DNA from: an uncultured Caldilineaceae bacterium
GTDB lineage: Bacteria > Chloroflexota > Anaerolineae > Caldilineales > Caldilineaceae
Assembly (NCBI GenBank): GCA_951812725.1
Contig: OX638330.1
Span: 2,232,001-2,296,000, forward strand
Direction of reading: 5' to 3'
DNA: 64,000 nt
Positions 52,988 through 61,187 of this stretch are shown here, piece by piece; position 1 is the first letter of the stretch; each line of letters begins with the position of its first letter. Below the pieces are notes generated by a model. That model did not search any database and was not told the DNA's origin. It saw only the letters and a list, made by a program, of their open reading frames with translations. The position numbers and the translations under genes are program-made.

Positions 52988-53415
52988 TTCGTTTTCTCAT
53001 GTGACGAGCGCGATTATTGCCTGAGTGTAACTTCTTAGCCTCAGTACTTGACCGGCCAGTCATCCTTGGAACCATTCAGGCTCTTGGTGACGCTACTTGT
53101 GTGCAGCCGCCGCCATGCTCGCCAGCCGACACGTTGCGAAGAAGACACACGGTCGGTGAGGGATGGTTTTGTAGGGGGGCGTTGCGGGGGCGCAGCCCCT
53201 GCACAAGGGAGGGCCGAAGGCCCGACCGCCAAGAATACAATTATGAGGGGAGAATGAACAAACTTTCTCGCCTCGTTCAGGGTTGGGAAAAAGTTGCGGC
53301 TGAGTAGCTATCCTGAGTTGGGAAATGTCAAGATGCCGAGATGGCAGGTCTGTGACATGCCAGGGCAGGGGACAAAATGGAGCCGAGCAGGGCTTGTCCG
53401 TTCTGAAAAGGGACA
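52988..53415. other. Gap holding repeat copy 3
   Basis: 428 bases between the dehydrogenase start (minus) and the aminotransferase end. Copy 3 of the GC-rich repeat fills the first half; the rest has no recognisable feature. Confidence 0.5.
53055..53230 (+). repeat. GC-rich double-hairpin repeat, copy 3 (long form)
   Basis: Same length and orientation as copy 2, matching it over about 175 bases with scattered changes. The core has the hairpin GGGCC-GAA-GGCCC (53211-53223). It sits between minus-strand genes. Confidence 0.75.
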
Positions 53416-54708
53416 CTACAAGGAGGTTAGAAAGTTGCGAAGACGGGCCAATACTTCTTGCAGGCCCGGATGGTAGTCGCGCACCAATTGCTCGGAGGTG
53501 ATCCCCTGGTCGGCCAGTTCGATCATCTTTGCGGCCTTTTGATCAGTCTCCAGGTCGATGTAACTGGTCGACAGCCGCAAGGACAGCTCTGTGGCCGGTG
53601 TGCCGAAGTCTGCGCCGGGGAGCGTTGCAATCTGCCACTCATCCAACAGGTGGCGCGCCAGATCGACGGAGGTGTGTACGCCGCGGGCTGCCAGCGGGTT
53701 GCGCCAGTGATCGAAGTTGGGGAACAGATAGAAACCACCCATTGGCTCTGCGCAGGGAACGTCCAGCTCGCACAGGCCGCGCCAAAGGTGGCGTGTGCGG
53801 GCGGCATGCAGTTCCGTGCATCTTGAGATATAGACACTGAGTTCCGGATCGTCAGCGTAGGCGGTGATGGCGGCATATTGTATTGGCGCCGAGGCGGTGG
53901 ACCAGAGCTCGCTGCCGACTTTGGCCGCGGCCTGAAGCAGCTGTTGGCCCCCTTCGCCGGGGGGCACAATCGCGGTGCCCAGCCGCCAGCCGCCAAGCGA
54001 GAGATGCTTGCTTTTGCCGCCGAGTACGACCGTTCCCTCCGGGTAAAAGCGGCTGATCGAGACATGTTCGCGACCGAAGGCGGTAAGGCCGTAGATTTCG
54101 TCCGAAAGCACAAGCACGTTGCCACGGCGGCAGATGTCAGCGATCTCTTCAAGGAGTTCCGGTTCCAGCATTTGCCCGGTAGGATTGCTGGGGCTGTTCA
54201 GGATGAGCAGATGCTGGTTGTGCGGGGAGTTACGCAGGACTCGGTGCAGCCCTGCCGGATGCAGGCTGTGGCCGTCATGGGGGCTGGCAGGGATGCGGAG
54301 GACCGGGCGGTTGAATAGTTTTGACTGCGGCTCATAGCTCACCCAGGAAGGCGTATGCAGGATTGTGGCGCCGGCGACTGCCATTTGGAAGGCGAAAAGG
54401 AGGGCCTTGCTGCCTGGAGCGACAATTACCTGGTTTGCGCTGATATCGACCTGCAACTGGCGCGAGTGAAAGTCTGCGACGGCTTGACAGAGTTCGGGAA
54501 TGCCGGCGCTGGGCAGATAGCTCTGGCGGGAGGCGTTCTCAACCAGCGCGCCGACGATTTTAGGATGGGCAGGAAAGCGGGACTCGCCAAATCCCAAATG
54601 GTAGACGGTTTCGCCGTTGGCCCACATCTGGCGTACGCGTTCGTTGATCAGGAGGGTGGGCGAGGGAGAAAGCCCGTTGCCTATTGAAGGCGAGAGATTG
54701 AATTTCAA
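53416..54708 (-). CDS. PLP-dependent aminotransferase, class I/II (second type)
   Basis: 430 residues. NSPSNPTGQML, DEIYGLTAFGREHV and PLP Lys in LGGKSKHLSLGGWRLG. It differs from the 45.7 kb aminotransferase and is about 40 residues longer. It is 32 bases downstream of livF on the same strand, so it may be transcribed with the Liv transporter and handle the imported amino acid. Confidence 0.9.
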   Translation of the reverse strand: MKFNLSPSIGNGLSPSPTLLINERVRQMWANGETVYHLGFGESRFPAHPKIVGALVENASRQSYLPSAGIPELCQAVADFHSRQLQVDISANQVIVAPGSKALLFAFQMAVAGATILHTPSWVSYEPQSKLFNRPVLRIPASPHDGHSLHPAGLHRVLRNSPHNQHLLILNSPSNPTGQMLEPELLEEIADICRRGNVLVLSDEIYGLTAFGREHVSISRFYPEGTVVLGGKSKHLSLGGWRLGTAIVPPGEGGQQLLQAAAKVGSELWSTASAPIQYAAITAYADDPELSVYISRCTELHAARTRHLWRGLCELDVPCAEPMGGFYLFPNFDHWRNPLAARGVHTSVDLARHLLDEWQIATLPGADFGTPATELSLRLSTSYIDLETDQKAAKMIELADQGITSEQLVRDYHPGLQEVLARLRNFLTSL

Positions 54709-54740
54709 ATGCGACCTTCACGCGTTTCTCGTTGCGAGCT

Positions 54741-55445
54741 CTATCCGACCCAGAATGCCTTTTCGAGGTCGGTGAAGTCTTCGGCCGGCCCGTTGAATTT
54801 GTTGCGGCCGAGCTCCAGAACGTAGACATAGTCGGCGATCTTCAGGGCGGACCGAATCTCCTGGTCGACAAGCAGGATGGTAAGTCCATCGCGATCTCGC
54901 AGGTCAACCAGCATCTGGTACACCTCTTCGGACAGGAGTTTGGCAAGACCGGCGGTTGGCTCATCCACCAGAATCAGTTTGGGATCGGTCATGAGTGTCC
55001 GGCCGATTTCAACCATGCGTTGCATGCCACCGGAGAGCTCACCGGCGTTGGATTTGCGCCGAGGTTTGAGGTCGGGGAAGCGTTCGTAGTTTTCCGCCAG
55101 CTTGCGTTTAATGCGATTCTTGTCATTCTTGAATGTCCACGCACCGAGTTCCAGATTTTCCTCAACTGACATGAAGCGGAAGACGCCGGGCTGCTGGGGG
55201 ATGTATGAGATGCCCATGTTGATGCGCTCGTGCGTGGGTACGTCGATTATGTCCTGCTCGTTAAGTCGGATCTGCCCCTCGTTGGGACGGAGAAAGCCAT
55301 AGATCGCCTTGAGCATGGTGGACTTGCCGACACCATTGGCGCCGAGAATTGTCGTGATTTTGCCACCCTCGGCTTGCAAGGAAACGCCCTGCAAGATGTT
55401 CAGGTCACGGTAGTATCCGACGTACAGATCGTTTATTGCCAGCAT
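54741..55445 (-). CDS. livF: Branched-chain amino acid ABC transporter ATPase LivF
   Basis: 234 residues, with Walker A GANGVGKST, signature ELSGGMQRMVEIGR and Walker B LILVDEP; the LivF class lacks the longer insert of LivG. TAATG one-base overlap with livG. ATPase of the Liv importer. Confidence 0.9.
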   Translation of the reverse strand: MLAINDLYVGYYRDLNILQGVSLQAEGGKITTILGANGVGKSTMLKAIYGFLRPNEGQIRLNEQDIIDVPTHERINMGISYIPQQPGVFRFMSVEENLELGAWTFKNDKNRIKRKLAENYERFPDLKPRRKSNAGELSGGMQRMVEIGRTLMTDPKLILVDEPTAGLAKLLSEEVYQMLVDLRDRDGLTILLVDQEIRSALKIADYVYVLELGRNKFNGPAEDFTDLEKAFWVG

Positions 55446-56170
55446 TACTCTTCATCCTCACCCAGATAGGCTGCCTTTACTACGGGGTCTTCCCGGACCA
55501 CCTCCGGGTCGCCGTCGGCGATGAGGTCTCCATAGTTGAGCACCAGCAGCCTGCGGCTGAGCGTAAAAATCGTATCCATGTCGTGGCTAATAATAATGAA
55601 TGCTTTGCCCTGCGCATTGATCTCGGTGATGTAACGGTAGATTACATCCATCAACCGGGGGTGTACGCCGGCGAATGGTTCATCCAAAATGATCATTTGG
55701 GGATCGAGCATTAGAAGGCGGCCCAACTCCAACAGTTTTTGCTGGCCGCCGGAAAGGGCGCGGGCGTATTCGTTACGAAGGTGAGAAATTGTCAGGAACT
55801 CCAGCACCTCCTGCGCTTTCTCTTCGAAGTCACGCTGGCGGGCGGTTGCACGCATAGCCATTGCGGGGATGAGCAGATTCTCCAGCACAGTCATACGCCG
55901 AAAGGCGCGGGTGACTTGAAAGGTTCGGCCCAGGCCGGCTCGGGCGACGCCATAGGGCGGTCGAGTGTCGATTCTTTCCCCATTCATGTAGACGGTGCCG
56001 CTGGAGGGCTTTAGCGCACCGTCCAAAATGTTGGTAAGTGTCGTCTTGCCGGCGCCGTTTGGCCCGATGAGGCCGATCAGTTCAGGCCCTTCCACGGTGA
56101 ATGAGACATCCTTGAGTACTTCCAGGCCGCCAAAATTCTTGTAAATATTATTTGAGGTCAATCTTAGCAT
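55445..56170 (-). CDS. livG: Branched-chain amino acid ABC transporter ATPase LivG
   Basis: 241 residues, Walker A GPNGAGKTT, signature ALSGGQQKLLELGRLL, Walker B MIILDEPFAGVHP. The LivG-type FQVTRAFRRMTVLENLLIP follows the P-loop. Second ATPase; couples to LivH/LivM. Confidence 0.92.
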   Translation of the reverse strand: MLRLTSNNIYKNFGGLEVLKDVSFTVEGPELIGLIGPNGAGKTTLTNILDGALKPSSGTVYMNGERIDTRPPYGVARAGLGRTFQVTRAFRRMTVLENLLIPAMAMRATARQRDFEEKAQEVLEFLTISHLRNEYARALSGGQQKLLELGRLLMLDPQMIILDEPFAGVHPRLMDVIYRYITEINAQGKAFIIISHDMDTIFTLSRRLLVLNYGDLIADGDPEVVREDPVVKAAYLGEDEE

Positions 56171-56192
56171 AGCTGCTTACCGCCTGGGAGCA

Positions 56193-57470
56193 TTATCCAG
56201 CGCTCTCCTCGCCGCTGTCGGAAGGAGGGTCCTCTAGTTGGTCAACTTCGACCTCTTCCTCCCAAACCTCCTCCGATTCTTCGCGAATCGAAACCGTCTC
56301 TTCTGCCACTCCGCCTCGACTGATGCGTTCCAAGATCGGGAACAGGAGGCCGTTGCGCTGGAATCGGAGCGTAAGCATGAGTAACAGGCCAAAGAATACC
56401 AGCCGCCAAAGGGTCATGTCGACGTGGAGCGGACCGATGTTGATGCTCGTGCGCAGCAGCTCCAGCGCAAAAGTGATAACGATTGCGCCGACCGATGCCG
56501 CGTAGATGTTCTCGAGGCCTCCAATGACAGCCATCGCGATCACCAGTGACATCTGCAGGATAATCAGCGTGTTTGGGGTAATGATGCCAATGAAATGGCC
56601 CTGCAAGGCGCCCGCTGCCGCGGCCAGAGTGCTGGTGATTACAAAGACCAATACCTTGTAGCGGACAATGTTGACGCCCAGGGCAGCTGCAGCCTCTTCA
56701 TCCTCCCTAATTGCGCGGATGAACAGGCCAAAGCGGGAGCCTGCCAACCACGTCATCAACGCCATTGCAAGCAGGAACAAGAGCAGCATGGCGTAGTAAG
56801 GGGGTATCTTGCTAGTCGAACTGAAGCCCATCACGCCGCCGGGAAAGAGTGGGACCAGCTCGAGGCCGCTCTGGCCCTCGGTGATGGGAATTTCGGCGCT
56901 GATCGAGGCCCTCAGGATTTCCGAGAATCCGATTGTGAACAAGGCCAAATAGGTACTGCGCAGGCGCAACACCAGCCAGCCTACCAGGAGACCGAAGGTT
57001 GCGCCCATGACAAGCCCCATCGCGATACTTGCCCATACCGGCGGAAATACGATGAGCGTACCGGCAGGAAGCGTTTCGGTCCTGGCCATGTCAAGACAGG
57101 ACTCATCGATGGTGCCGACGCGCCGGATATTCAATATTACCAGCCACCAGTTGCCGAACAGTGGAATGTCGGTGCAGAGCTCGGAAGGTGCGGTTGTAAA
57201 GCGGAAGAATTTCCCGATCAGTCCCGATGTGTAGCCCCCGATGGCCATGAACGCCATGTGGCCGAAGGAAAACTGTCCTGCGTAACCGGCCAAAAGGGAC
57301 CAGCTGGAGGCCAGGATGGCGTAGAAGAAGGCCGTGATGGCAAGGTGCATGAAGTAGCTGCTAAGGACGAGGGGGCCAACGCCGCCCAGTTCTTCAGACG
57401 CGAAGGGAATGGCCAAGAGGAGGACCACGGCAATCGAACCGGAGACGCGGTAAATGGCGCTTGCGTTCAT
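56193..57470 (-). CDS. livM: Branched-chain amino acid ABC transporter permease LivM
   Basis: 425 residues, about ten helices, with LLAGYAGQFSFGHMAFMAIGGY and IREDEEAAAALGVNI, the LivM cytoplasmic loop. An acidic C-terminal tail of about 45 residues (Glu-rich) and a 50-residue insert after the FFRFTTAP segment are unusual. ATGA overlap with livH upstream. Confidence 0.9.
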   Translation of the reverse strand: MNASAIYRVSGSIAVVLLLAIPFASEELGGVGPLVLSSYFMHLAITAFFYAILASSWSLLAGYAGQFSFGHMAFMAIGGYTSGLIGKFFRFTTAPSELCTDIPLFGNWWLVILNIRRVGTIDESCLDMARTETLPAGTLIVFPPVWASIAMGLVMGATFGLLVGWLVLRLRSTYLALFTIGFSEILRASISAEIPITEGQSGLELVPLFPGGVMGFSSTSKIPPYYAMLLLFLLAMALMTWLAGSRFGLFIRAIREDEEAAAALGVNIVRYKVLVFVITSTLAAAAGALQGHFIGIITPNTLIILQMSLVIAMAVIGGLENIYAASVGAIVITFALELLRTSINIGPLHVDMTLWRLVFFGLLLMLTLRFQRNGLLFPILERISRGGVAEETVSIREESEEVWEEEVEVDQLEDPPSDSGEESAG

Positions 57471-58708
57471 AATTCTCGCCCGAAAAGGCCGGTCGGTTTC
57501 AAAAGGAGAACTAAGGTCAGGATTACCATGCTGTAGGCGGGTATATAAGCGGCTGCCCTGGTGGCATCGGGAATGCAGCCGGTTCCGGCGGCTTCCACAA
57601 GGCCGACTATAAGACCGCCGAGAAAGGCGCCCGGCAGGCTACCCATGCCGCCGAGCACGATAATGACAAAGGAGCGGGCGGCCGCGGGAATGCCCACCTG
57701 TGGCAGCCAGGAGAAAACCTGCACGAGTGAAGCCCCAGACAGCCCGGCCAGCATCGCGCCCATGCTGAAAGCCAGTGTGTTCATCGAGTTGGGATTAATG
57801 CCGGTGACGGCCGCGGCCTGCCTGTCCTGGCTGACGGCCCGCAGCGCCTTGCCTACCCAGGTGCGGTAGAGGAACCAGAGCAGCCCCGCCAGCATGATAA
57901 GGGCCAGAACGGCGGCGGTGAAACGAGGATTGGGCACTGAGATGGCGTCAAAGACAGTGACATTGCCCGGTGTCATCTTGAGCAGAGAGCCGGATTCGGC
58001 GGGAAGTTCGACGCGCGGAAAGGGGAAGAACCGCTGCGCTTTCACCGGCACAGCCGATGTCAGGGCCTGCGTAAAGTACTGCAGGAAAAAGGCCAGCCCG
58101 AATGTCACCAGAATAGCATACTCGGTGGGCCGCTCGATCTCGCCGCTGCCCATAGGTCGCAGGAAGATTCTTTCAAAAATGTAGCCGATGACGAATGTCA
58201 CGATGCAACTTGCCAGGATGGCGACCAAAGGTGAGACCCCTGGCAGCCATACGGCAGACATGAAGTAGGTGACCATGCCGCCAATCATGTAGAACTCGCC
58301 ATGGGCGAAGCTGACGACGCCGAGGATTGAGAATATCAGCGTCAGACCCAGCGCCATGAGCCCGTAGATGATGCCGATGACGATGCCGTTGGCAAGTTGG
58401 GAGATAACAAACCCGCCATTTGCTACGCAGAGGTTATCGGGATCTGCGAGGGCAAAGGAGGCTACAAAGATGCCGATGACAATCGCGATGGCGATGCCGA
58501 TCAGACGACCTGTGATTTTCGGCGAGGCGATCCAAAGGGGGACGAGGCTGAATGGCCCGAGGGCTGCGCCGATAACTGCGCCGCCAAAGGAGGCCTGGGA
58601 AATTTCCAGGTCTTTGCGCGCGTAGATGCGGGGCGTTACGACGCCGCCTAGGGCGCCCCAAAAAAGTATCCACAGAAGCGCCCAACCGAAGATTGCTGCG
58701 TTTTCCAT
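57467..58708 (-). CDS. livH: Branched-chain amino acid ABC transporter permease LivH, N-terminally extended
   Basis: 413 residues. LivH proper starts near residue 105 (QLANGIVIGIIYGLMALGLT, FSILGVVSFAHGEFYMIG) and is about 300 residues. The first 100 residues add two or three extra helices (GWALLWILFWGALGGV, IAIAIVIGIFVASF) ahead of it; LivH is normally about 300 residues. Its ATG 58708 has the usual spacing to livM. Permease partner of LivM. Confidence 0.88.
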   Translation of the reverse strand: MENAAIFGWALLWILFWGALGGVVTPRIYARKDLEISQASFGGAVIGAALGPFSLVPLWIASPKITGRLIGIAIAIVIGIFVASFALADPDNLCVANGGFVISQLANGIVIGIIYGLMALGLTLIFSILGVVSFAHGEFYMIGGMVTYFMSAVWLPGVSPLVAILASCIVTFVIGYIFERIFLRPMGSGEIERPTEYAILVTFGLAFFLQYFTQALTSAVPVKAQRFFPFPRVELPAESGSLLKMTPGNVTVFDAISVPNPRFTAAVLALIMLAGLLWFLYRTWVGKALRAVSQDRQAAAVTGINPNSMNTLAFSMGAMLAGLSGASLVQVFSWLPQVGIPAAARSFVIIVLGGMGSLPGAFLGGLIVGLVEAAGTGCIPDATRAAAYIPAYSMVILTLVLLLKPTGLFGREL

Positions 58709-58802
58709 GGTTCAGATCAAGACCTGGTGGGAAGTAGGTTGCCTAATTCGTTAAGCTGACTCAGGAGGCACTGTCTGGTGCGACAGTTTGGGAATGAAAT
58801 GG

Positions 58803-58845
58803 TGGAAGGCCCGCAACCCAGGGGGTTGGGTCGCGAGGCCTTCCA
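58803..58845 (-). promoter_or_regulatory. Large stem-loop between the binding-protein gene and livH
   Basis: TGGAAGGCC...GGCCTTCCA (58803-58811 with 58837-58845), extended inside by CGC...GCG and by AACCC...GGGTT. No T-run follows on the minus strand, so rather than a strong terminator it probably trims expression of livHMGF relative to the binding protein, as intercistronic hairpins often do. A smaller stem ACTGTC...GACAGT lies at 58770-58787. Confidence 0.5.
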
Positions 58846-58874
58846 TCCGATTTCAAATGCAATAGGTCAGGGTG

Positions 58875-60230
58875 TTACTCCTGGCCGACGATGATTGGCG
58901 GGTCGGTCCGATAGACATCCGGGTAGACGACCGCGGTGTCTAAGGCATCCTGCCCCGCTTCCTGATACTGGACGACGGTGATAGCGGGATCGGGGAACTG
59001 GTGCCACCACTTGGGATCCACACCGGCCTGATCAGGGGTATTGCTGCGATTGATCGGGAAAGTGATGGGACCCAGGGCGCCCATATGGTTTATGTTCTCC
59101 AAGGCGTCGATGATGTCGCCCGGGTCGGTCGAGCCAGCGTCTTCGATTGCCTGGGCGATAATCATGATCGAATCGTAGGAGGCCATCGCGTAAGACTCGA
59201 TGTCATCCTTGCCGGTGCGGGCCGAGTACTCGGCGACGAGATCCTGGGCAATGTCGTTGTAGAGCTTCTGAGGAAGACCGATGCGGCGCACAAAGCAGTG
59301 GTTACCGTCGGGGACGTTCGTCCAGAAGGGGTCGCTCTGGAGCGAGACCTGGTTGCACATAAACGGCACGTCCTGAGGGCCGATGCCGGCGTCGGCGGCC
59401 TGCTGGGTGAAGTTGTAGGAGGCTTCACCGGTAGCGAGGGTCATGATCATGTCGGGGCTCTCAGCCTTCACGCGCTCGATAATGCCGGCGAAGTCCTGGG
59501 TGCCGATATCGACACTGAAGGTGACTGCGGCAATACCGGCTGCGTCCAGAAGTGCGGTCGTGTCCTCGGCGGCTGGAATACCGTAGTCGGTGTTCTCGGT
59601 GAGGATGACGACTTTGTCGAGTTTCATGCCGTTTTCATCGCGCAGCCACTGAATGAATTTGACATCGACGGCCGAAACTTCGGAACTCAGGGGGGCGATG
59701 CGGAAGATTTCATCGTACTGGACGCTGGTGATGGTGTCGTTCCAGGTTTCGGCGAATACGATGGGAACGCCGTTGTCGCGGGCAACTTCTTTGGCCGCCA
59801 CGCCTACGGAGCTGTGGTAGCCGCCGCCGATGCCGACAACGCCGTCCTGGTTGATGAGACGTTCAACGACGGCAGTGCCGCGTTCCGGCAGGCCTTCTGT
59901 GTCGACGATGATCACTTCGACCGGTCGGCCCATGATGCCGCCGCGGGCATTGAGTTCGTCGGCCGCGATCAGCATAGCGTCACGCATGGCCTCGCCGCCG
60001 CCGACGGCGCCGGGGGCAGACAGAGGCGCGAGCGCGCCAATCTTGATCGGCTCCATCGACATGTCGTCAGATGATTCTTCGGCGGGGGCTTCGGTCGGTG
60101 CTGCGGCGGCTTCTTCGGCTGCCGGTTCGGCCTCGCCGACCGTTTCGGCTTGCGGCGCGCAAGCAGTGAGCACAAGTGCCAGAATTGTCAGGGCAAGTGC
60201 GCTCCAGAACAGAGTTCTTTTTCGGTTCAT
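58875..60230 (-). CDS. Branched-chain amino acid/amide-binding protein (Liv type)
   Basis: 451 residues. Lipoprotein signal to LVLTACAPQ, then a Glu/Ala-rich linker and a periplasmic-binding-protein type 1 domain (IKIGALAPLSAPGAVGGGEA ... NQDGVVGIGGGYHSSVG). Binding protein of the Liv transporter; the ligand may be amino acids, amides or other compounds. The spacing suits co-expression with livHMGF through the stem-loop at 58.8 kb. A paralogue lies upstream at 61.2-62.5 kb. Confidence 0.9.
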   Translation of the reverse strand: MNRKRTLFWSALALTILALVLTACAPQAETVGEAEPAAEEAAAAPTEAPAEESSDDMSMEPIKIGALAPLSAPGAVGGGEAMRDAMLIAADELNARGGIMGRPVEVIIVDTEGLPERGTAVVERLINQDGVVGIGGGYHSSVGVAAKEVARDNGVPIVFAETWNDTITSVQYDEIFRIAPLSSEVSAVDVKFIQWLRDENGMKLDKVVILTENTDYGIPAAEDTTALLDAAGIAAVTFSVDIGTQDFAGIIERVKAESPDMIMTLATGEASYNFTQQAADAGIGPQDVPFMCNQVSLQSDPFWTNVPDGNHCFVRRIGLPQKLYNDIAQDLVAEYSARTGKDDIESYAMASYDSIMIIAQAIEDAGSTDPGDIIDALENINHMGALGPITFPINRSNTPDQAGVDPKWWHQFPDPAITVVQYQEAGQDALDTAVVYPDVYRTDPPIIVGQE

Positions 60231-60560
60231 TTGGGTATTCTCCTTGAGTTAGGTTGCACTACTGCGACAATATGCAGAATCCCGACTGTGCGTACTTCAG
60301 GAACATAAGAGACGCTATGTGCCGGAAGCAAAGGGAAAACATTCGTCCAGGATATTATGCAACAGGGAATGGTTTGTGTCAATGGGAGTCGGTCTTTATG
60401 CCAGGGCAGATGCATCTAAATCCGGAAGCCAGATTAGCCCATGAAGGGCACCCACAAGGAGTGCCTCTCGCGGTCAATACAGCACTACCAGGTTCTGTAA
60501 CATTCCAACCAGTTGGCCGTCTTTAGTGTGGGCGGGTTATGACTATGACCTGCAGTGACT

Positions 60561-60600
60561 TACTTTGACGTATTACGACGTACTGCGACGGAGTGCGACG
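60561..60600. repeat. Four 10-base direct repeats ending GACG
   Basis: tactttGACG, tattacGACG, tactgcGACG, gagtgcGACG: four consecutive 10-mers with GACG at the end of each. A period of about one helical turn puts the GACG boxes on one face of the DNA. Confidence 0.6.
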
Positions 60601-60760
60601 GGGCGTTTCTTTTTTTCTTGACCTTCAGGTTGTTTTCGCGTATGTTTCATCGCCGCTGCTTGTTGGCTGTGGGTAGACAGATTATATGCAGTTTACAGAC
60701 TTGCAATGGTCCTCCCTTGCCTTCAGATTCCCAGCCGGTGGGAGTCATGGGATTTTGTCT

Positions 60761-60809
60761 GAACTGTGATTTGGGGGGATTGATTGAACTGTGAATTGGG
60801 GGGATTTTT
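60761..60809. repeat. 25-base tandem direct repeat, two copies
   Basis: Two copies starting GAACTGTGA, then TTTGGGGGGATT and ATTGGGGGGATT, at 60761-60785 and 60786-60809. The second ends in five T's. Possibly a decayed left end of the element whose right end is at 61102. Confidence 0.5.
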
Positions 60810-60910
60810 GTGAGAGTCTGTGACTAGCGCGTGTATGGGGGTTGGCGGGGGCGTTTGAGGGGAAATGCGGTGGGTGGAGGACAGTGTCGGGAACAGCGTG
60901 TGACGGTGGC

Positions 60911-60985
60911 GAGGGATGGTTTTGGAGGGGGGCGTTGCGGGGGCGCAGCCCCTGCACAAGGGAGGGCGCTTGCGCCCGACCGCCC
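60911..60985 (+). repeat. GC-rich double-hairpin repeat, copy 4
   Basis: Core as in copies 1-3, preceded by GAGGGATGGTTTTGGAGGGG as in copies 2 and 3. Hairpin GGGCGC-TT-GCGCCC (60964-60977). Confidence 0.75.
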
Positions 60986-61040
60986 ATAGAGAGTTCAGGA
61001 GAAAACAGCCACGCAATTTGCCTGAGATCGGATTTGCGGG

Positions 61041-61102
61041 CTGGACTCGGCTTAGTCGTTACCTACGGCTTGCGAGAGTCCACCGCCATTTGGGATGCAC
61101 CC
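61041..61102 (+). repeat. Copy of the MITE-like element's right end
   Basis: CTGGACTCGGCTTAGTCG... to TTTGGGATGCACCC. Alignment by eye to 30010-30072 gives about 70% identity and one gap, ending in the same GGGATGCACCC. It follows copy 4 of the repeat by 55 bases, the same layout as in the element at 28.7-30.1 kb. Confidence 0.55.
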
Positions 61103-61187
61103 GAGGTCCACAGGCAGAGTAAACCAGCCTAGCTTCAGACACCTGGATTTCCCACCAGGGGGTCCCAGACCGGTAGGTAGTGACAGT

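Larger units (their letters stand above)
60231..61187. other. Near-1 kb gap between the two binding-protein genes
   Basis: No gene. It contains four phased 10-base repeats (60561-60600), a 25-base direct repeat (60761-60809), the fourth GC-rich repeat (60911-60985) and a stretch (61041-61102) resembling the right end of the MITE-like element at 30.0 kb. Confidence 0.5.

Noticed and set aside
56595..57536. 313-residue plus-strand frame over livM
   Set aside because: Gln/Gly/Asp-rich translation with no hydrophobic core; antisense to a membrane protein.
59001..60074. 357-residue plus-strand frame over the Liv binding protein
   Set aside because: Composition is Gly/Val/Asp-rich without motifs; the minus strand encodes a clear binding protein.
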